Shown here one piece after another: positions 59,301 through 64,000 of a DNA stretch of 64,000 nucleotides. The position numbers and the translations under genes were made by a program. The notes beneath the pieces are model-generated. The model searched no databases and was not told the origin of the DNA. It was given only the letters and a program-made list of their open reading frames with translations. This DNA is from Petrosia ficiformis (taxonomy: Eukaryota > Porifera > Demospongiae > Haplosclerida > Petrosiidae): contig OX345650.1 in the NCBI GenBank assembly GCA_947044365.1, forward strand, positions 3,411,373 through 3,475,372. Direction: 5' to 3'. Each line of letters begins with the position of its first letter. The first letter of the stretch is position 1.

Positions 59301-62163
59301 GTGATATTAAAATGATTTAAATGGATATCATTCATAGTACAATTATAAACAAGTGATTCATTGAAAGAACCAAACTGTTAATAACTTAATTGTAAAGTAT
59401 AATATTATGTATTATAATGTTTATATTACCTCTCCATAGTTTGAAAACGATCATCCATACCAACAAGAAATAACTGAAGAAACTACAGAATCGAAACAAG
59501 ATTTTAAATCACAATATGAGGGAGAAGATGATAACAAAGAAGTAAATGATGAGCTTTCTGTAACATCATTTCGGAAAGTCAAAACAATGAATCTTGATTG
59601 GTCTCCTGTTGGCCATAAAGAAAGTCTGCAATACAATTATCAATTTAGAAAAGCTTTTGTTACAGCTGTTACTACTTCCCATGGACACAAAGCAAGAATA
59701 GAGACAATATATGATACATGGGGTCAAGATGTCGATGGAATCGTGTTCTTTATGGGTACAGAGGAGAAGGTAGACAATCTTGGACTGGAGGGCATACCTG
59801 TAGTTCAGTTACCTGAACTCTCTGATCACAAAGATGAAACTCATGGCACTTACGAAGTATTGAAATACTTATATGAGCATGAATTAAACTCTTATCACTG
59901 GTTTGTACTAGTTTCTGATGAAGTGTACATAAACGCTCTTGGCTTGGAAGAACTATTAAACAGGATGGATTCAGAGTCACATATATACATGGGATATCCA
60001 AGCACAAATGATTTTAATGATGTCACATATTGTGCAGAAGGTCCTGGTGTCATACTTAGTCGGGCTGCACTGCAAGAATTAGTACAAAAGTTGGACCAGT
60101 GTAAAGACGAGGGTAATAATTGGGACATTGAACTAGGAATATGTGTAAATAATATATTGAATGCTAAGTGTGCAAATGGTGCAGCTGAGGTAAGAGTGCT
60201 ATCTAATTATTTAAAACTAGTATAATTCATAATTAATTATAAATTTATAGTTTTAATTTGCCAGTGTGCACTACTATGGGTTCAATCACTGTGCAAACCA
60301 AATCTGAGAAAAACTGTTTTACTTATGTAATTATTGCACTGTGCACTTGCTGTACTTTACTAAAGTCTGTCTATGTTCATTTGGCCCTCAGGAAATGAAA
60401 TAAAATTAACTAAATTATTCAGCTTAAACACTGGCAGTCATTCCTGAAATCAAAGTTTGATTTGTATTGCCCACTTAAAAATTAGTTAAAATAACAAATC
60501 ATTTTTTACGCTGATATTATAACAAATCAGCAATGTTTATATTCATATCCATCTCAACTCATCCTACTAATATAAGTCCCTTTCCTAATATACTATATTC
60601 ATGGTTTCAAAGTTCTACACATTTATGCATGTAAACAGACGTTTATTATCTTTCTTCTTGATGTAACAGGCACATCACTTCTTTGTGTTAGACAGAAACA
60701 GACTGTCTGAAAATGTTGAAGTTTTGTGGGAAGATCCGTCCTTCTTCATAGCTCTAACCATTTACCCTGTATCTAAAGAGGAACACACTTACACACTACA
60801 CTACTTCTACAAAATGAAAAATATTAAAGGCGTAACAGAGAAGACATATGAATTGAATGAGCAAATTAAACAAATTTGTCAGATTTTACCTAACCACATC
60901 TTGGAGAACAATAAAATACAAAGCAACTGTGTTGATTTGGGTCCACACAATGTAAAAGATGATAACCTTGATATAAACTCACAGGGCCAATCATTATCAA
61001 CTCCAGCAAGTAAGTTTCATCCATACAACAGGTTTCAAGTACAGGCTTGGAAGTACTTTGATGCTATCAACATATTTGAAGATGAGAGTGTAATTCCTCG
61101 TCGGTCTTTAAAGACCTTTAAACATCATTCAATGGAACTTCAGAAAGCTTTACAAGAGGCTGTAAAAGCTGCTAGCCGACAACATCATGCTAAGCTGAGA
61201 TTCAAGAAAATTATTAATGGCTATGTGCGTCACAATCCATTGTTGGGTAATGAATACATTTTTGATGCTAGATTTGTGGAGGCAAGAAATCCTAGAAAGA
61301 AAATCGAACGTAGGATCCATCTTCTCCGACCCCTTGCTTCTAGTTATATTGTACAGCCATCAAAAACTAACATAACTGAAACTGTTCATTTTGTGGTACC
61401 TATTACCAAAGTCACAGAAAGATTTGATACTTTTATGCAAATGTTTGAGAAATTATCATTTGCCCTGGGGGAAAGGACTCACTTAGTATTAGCCATATTC
61501 GGAGATGAAGATGTACGTCAGATATCACGAAATGTGTCTCGGTATCTTCAAAAGTACCCCAAGGCAGAAATATCCGTGATTCAAGGATATGGAGAATTTT
61601 CCAGAGCTAAAGCTCTAGATTTGGGTATGGCAAAATTGAATGACCATGACTTAGCTTTTCTTTGTGATGTTGATATGGACATAAAGAATGAGTTTCTTAC
61701 CAAATGTCGACGTAATACTATACAGGGTAAGAGTGTTTATTATCCTGAAGTATTCAAACTGTACAATAGAAAATATGTTTACAGAAATGGATGGAAACCT
61801 AGAAAGTATAGCATTAATAGGGAACAAGGCCATTGGGGATATTACGCATATGGCATGCTCTGTATTTACAAATCTGATTACAAAGCTGTGGGAGGTTTGG
61901 ACACTGGAATGATGGGATGGGGTGGAGAAGATGTAGATCTCTATGAAAGAGTATTACGAAGTAACCTGGATGTTTTGAGAGCTCCTGACACTAGTTTAGT
62001 TCATAAATGGCATCCAAAATCCTGTCAGATGGAAACCACTCCAAAGATGTATGAACATTGCTTAATGTCAAAAGCAGAAGTATTAGCAGATAGAAGAGAA
62101 CTAGCAAGGTACATATATCAATTGGAAGGAGAAACAGCAGTTAGTGATCCAACTGAGTCGTGA
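56318..62163 (+). CDS. Chondroitin sulfate synthase (CHSY/CHPF)-like glycosyltransferase, copy B
   Basis: Tandem paralogue of copy A. Exons 56318-56563, 59440-60189 and 60670-62163, all phase 0, give 829 aa. The anchor (AMLAFIVGVVLGI...), N-terminal beta-3-transferase-like domain with VSDEVYI (SDE at 241-243), and C-terminal domain with DVD (665-667) and GWGGEDVDL are all present. Exon 1 has three extra codons, and exon 2 has 34 extra codons of acidic, Gln/Glu/Asp-rich stem after the membrane anchor compared with copy A. Exon 3 is the same length in both, and its middle 773 bp is identical to copy A. Amino-acid differences cluster at the exon 3 ends (for example HPKSC for HSKSC, and a different last ten residues). 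The shared 5' sequence 'gtattxgataccaxagga' just before the ATG supports the chosen start. Confidence 0.88.
56845..56914. repeat. Palindrome with GATGTGATATAGCCC arms
   Basis: Arms 'ggtttagtgtccaaggatgt' and complement around 'gcccgagcctgcgagggc'. The core is shared with 49968-50035. Confidence 0.85.
57055..57120. repeat. (TA)n-rich tract
   Basis: Interrupted TA repeats in intron 1 of copy B. Similar tracts occur at 49765-49840 and 58415-58520. Confidence 0.85.
57190..57435 (-). repeat. Dispersed repeat, family B (inverted)
   Basis: Contains 'tttatgataacctcaaaatt' and 'ggaacaccaaa'-type complement sequence. The equivalent position in copy A (48115-48200) keeps only the first part, so this predates the duplication. 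Confidence 0.65.
58690..58855. repeat. Long imperfect palindrome, CTCGCCTTCGGCTCG loop
   Basis: Arms of about 75-80 bp (left 'gatcaataaaggtcttgttt', right 'gtaaactcgacctttattga') surround 'actcgccttcggctcgtg'. It lies in intron 1 of copy B. Confidence 0.85.
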
Positions 62164-63457
62164 TCTAATATCATCACATATCATACTCCTGCTTTTTTAT
62201 ATTTAACTATGTACATTAAAAATCGGACAGTTATCACAACAGCTTCGCACTTTTTATATACATTATTTTTCAACTGTTTTATAAAATTTGTATTTTAAAA
62301 TGAATTGCATGTTCAACATACATGCATCACATGATATCAAGTACTAAGAATCAGGTGTGCCTTGTGTAAATGATTTACTAATCTTGCAAGTGGGCAAAGC
62401 AGACAAAGAGATCTAGGTATTTCATAGTGTGGTTTACCCAGATTTTAAACCATTTTTGAATAATTTCCAGTATTTAAGTTTGGCATAGCACTGTTGAGCA
62501 AAATTCTGCTTTCTAAATGTCCAGGCCAGGTTCATCCTTGTGTGCAGAAGAGCAAGTTTGAAGTTACAGTTTTCTAGAAACTGCAGACTGACAGACACAG
62601 AGCAAGGTAACTGTCATAGTCCTACTCTATGTAGTAGCAAGTGTTAATAAGAACACTAGCCAAACTGAAATTTAATTAATAGATAAATGTATTATGTTGA
62701 ATTCTGATAAACATAAAGTCTATGCACCAACTAACTGATCTAGACAACGAGTGATACATCAATATTGTACATAGCATAATTTAATTAATTTTTCGAAAGT
62801 TAAAATCATGCTCTCAACTTAAGAAATACCATTACAAATTGATGTACATAATATTTAAAGGACTGATATGATTTGGTTCACGAGTTGCAATTAACTGAAA
62901 TGGTATGAATATTATCATCGTTGTAATTATATATGCAGTGACACACACAAACGATTTTATATTGAGCTTCTGTTTCCAATCCATGTATCTATGGACCAAT
63001 TAACAATACATCAAACTTTTTAACGAATTGTGATCAACGTTAATTTATTAAACACTAATTAAGATACTGGCAATCAATCAGTAAATCAAAAAGTTGACTA
63101 ATTGAGGTGTTTGAATTATGTTATTAAATAATCAGCCAATCTCTGACTAGTCAGTCAATGCATCATATATGTACAGTCCTATCCACCACAAGAACCAACA
63201 AACGGCCCTATAGGGGAAAATTATATTTTACCGAGAAGTCAGAGGTCCTATCAATGTTACAAAAAAACAAGGGAAATAAAATTTTATGGAATGGTGATTT
63301 TTTATTATTGTGCATAACACAAGAATCAAAATTAGTATGAACTAGATGCATTCATGAGGTTTTTCAACATCTATTATAGTTTGTAGACCAGGTGCTCCAA
63401 AGAATATTTGAATTATTCACCTATTATTGCTTTCCACGAGGTTGAATCTGTATACAA
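62164..63457. other. Intergenic DNA downstream of copy B
   Basis: 62164-62370 is homologous to 54949-55172 after copy A ('caagtactaagaatcaggtg'), probably 3' UTR. The rest is AT-rich with no supported gene. Confidence 0.5.
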
Positions 63458-63582
63458 CATGGCTTCGAGGTGTGTATCAGCAATATCAGACCTTAACCAC
63501 GAGATAGTAGCCCGAGGCAAAGCCGAGGGCTGCTATCGAGTGGTGAATGGCTGATATTGTTGATACATACCAAGAAGCCATG
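63458..63582. repeat. Long palindrome, CCCGAGGCAAAGCCGAGGG loop
   Basis: Arms starting 'catggcttc' and ending 'gaagccatg' pair through 'caatatcag/ctgatattg' and 'gatag.agccc/gggct.ctatc'. The loop is GC-rich. Confidence 0.85.
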
Positions 63583-63844
63583 CTACATATAATATATTCT
63601 ATACCTAGCTTGTACATCAATGTTACCTACGGCTCTACACTCCTTTTTACATTTGTAAACAACTCGATCGTCTCCAACTCTTGTCAATTTACAACTTCAC
63701 TGTGCATGCTCAGACTGATGCAATCTATTATGAGTATCATTATAGGTCTTATATCAGCACTGAGGTTTCATATCCACCTGTGCTTGGGTGTATATCACAT
63801 ATATAACACCTGTCATTAACTTTGATGTGGCTGTTAGCTATGGT

Positions 63845-64000
63845 ATGTATAATTATGTTTGTCACATACGTGAATAAGCATTATATACGTAGTTAAAGAC
63901 GTCACATTATTCTGTGGAGCTTGGTCAATTAATGGGCATGGCATGTAATAGAATGCATGCTTGAGAAATACAGATCCGCAGGAGGAAAGCTGCTTGTAAC
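63845..64000 (+). repeat. Dispersed repeat family A, cut by the window end
   Basis: Contains 'gagcttggtcaattaatggg' and 'aggaaagctgcttg', matching 39830-39930. It continues beyond the window. Confidence 0.65.

Noticed and set aside
47592..62163. The two synthase regions as one long alternatively spliced gene
   Set aside because: Each has its own start with membrane anchor, complete domain set, stop codon and 3' sequence; separate tandem genes fit better.

Overview
This is AT-rich, intron-rich animal nuclear DNA, most likely from a sponge (demosponge, Amphimedon-like). Reasons: seven split metazoan genes with GT-AG introns as short as 52 bp, animal-only families (tandem SRCR receptors, a CILP-like protein, calaxin, chondroitin sulfate synthase-like enzymes), and introns packed with small inverted-repeat elements. 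There are no operons, CRISPR arrays or bacterial signals. The species is inference.

Layout. (1) 2.0-11.4 kb, minus strand: two tandem copies of a ten-exon type I receptor with a signal peptide, four SRCR domains, one membrane span and an acidic tail with a YSSL motif. (2) 11.4-16.0 kb: repeat-rich intergenic DNA with a 9-bp-TSD foldback element, a TIR element carrying a broken RecQ-helicase fragment, and a TTAA-flanked MITE. (3) 16.0-22.2 kb, minus: HPRT in ten exons, with a hAT element inside intron 7. (4) 22.7-25.5 kb, minus: a three-exon membrane-anchored CILP-like protein. (5) 25.9-29.3 kb, minus: calaxin (CLXN/EFCAB1), seven exons, with a second RecQ-carrying element in intron 1. (6) 29.4-46.5 kb, plus: N-myristoyltransferase (NMT), twelve exons, divergent from calaxin across only 81 bp. 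(7) 47.6-62.2 kb, plus: two tandem three-exon chondroitin sulfate synthase-like genes, separated by a truncated LINE. (8) 62.2-64.0 kb: intergenic repeats.

The genes do not form a pathway. They include purine salvage (HPRT), protein lipidation (NMT), ciliary calcium signalling (calaxin), and matrix or cell-surface functions (SRCR, CILP-like, CHSY-like). Exon models were assembled by eye from frame continuity, GT/AG sites and remembered family sequence; every internal junction was phase-checked. No computed alignment, expression data or database search was available.

The most noteworthy items are a 773-bp identical tract between the two synthase copies (probable gene conversion), loss of the N-terminal DDD motif in both copies, RecQ Walker-A fragments carried by two unrelated TIR families, a clean empty-site/filled-site pair for a TA-targeting MITE in the SRCR duplicates, and several hairpin families.
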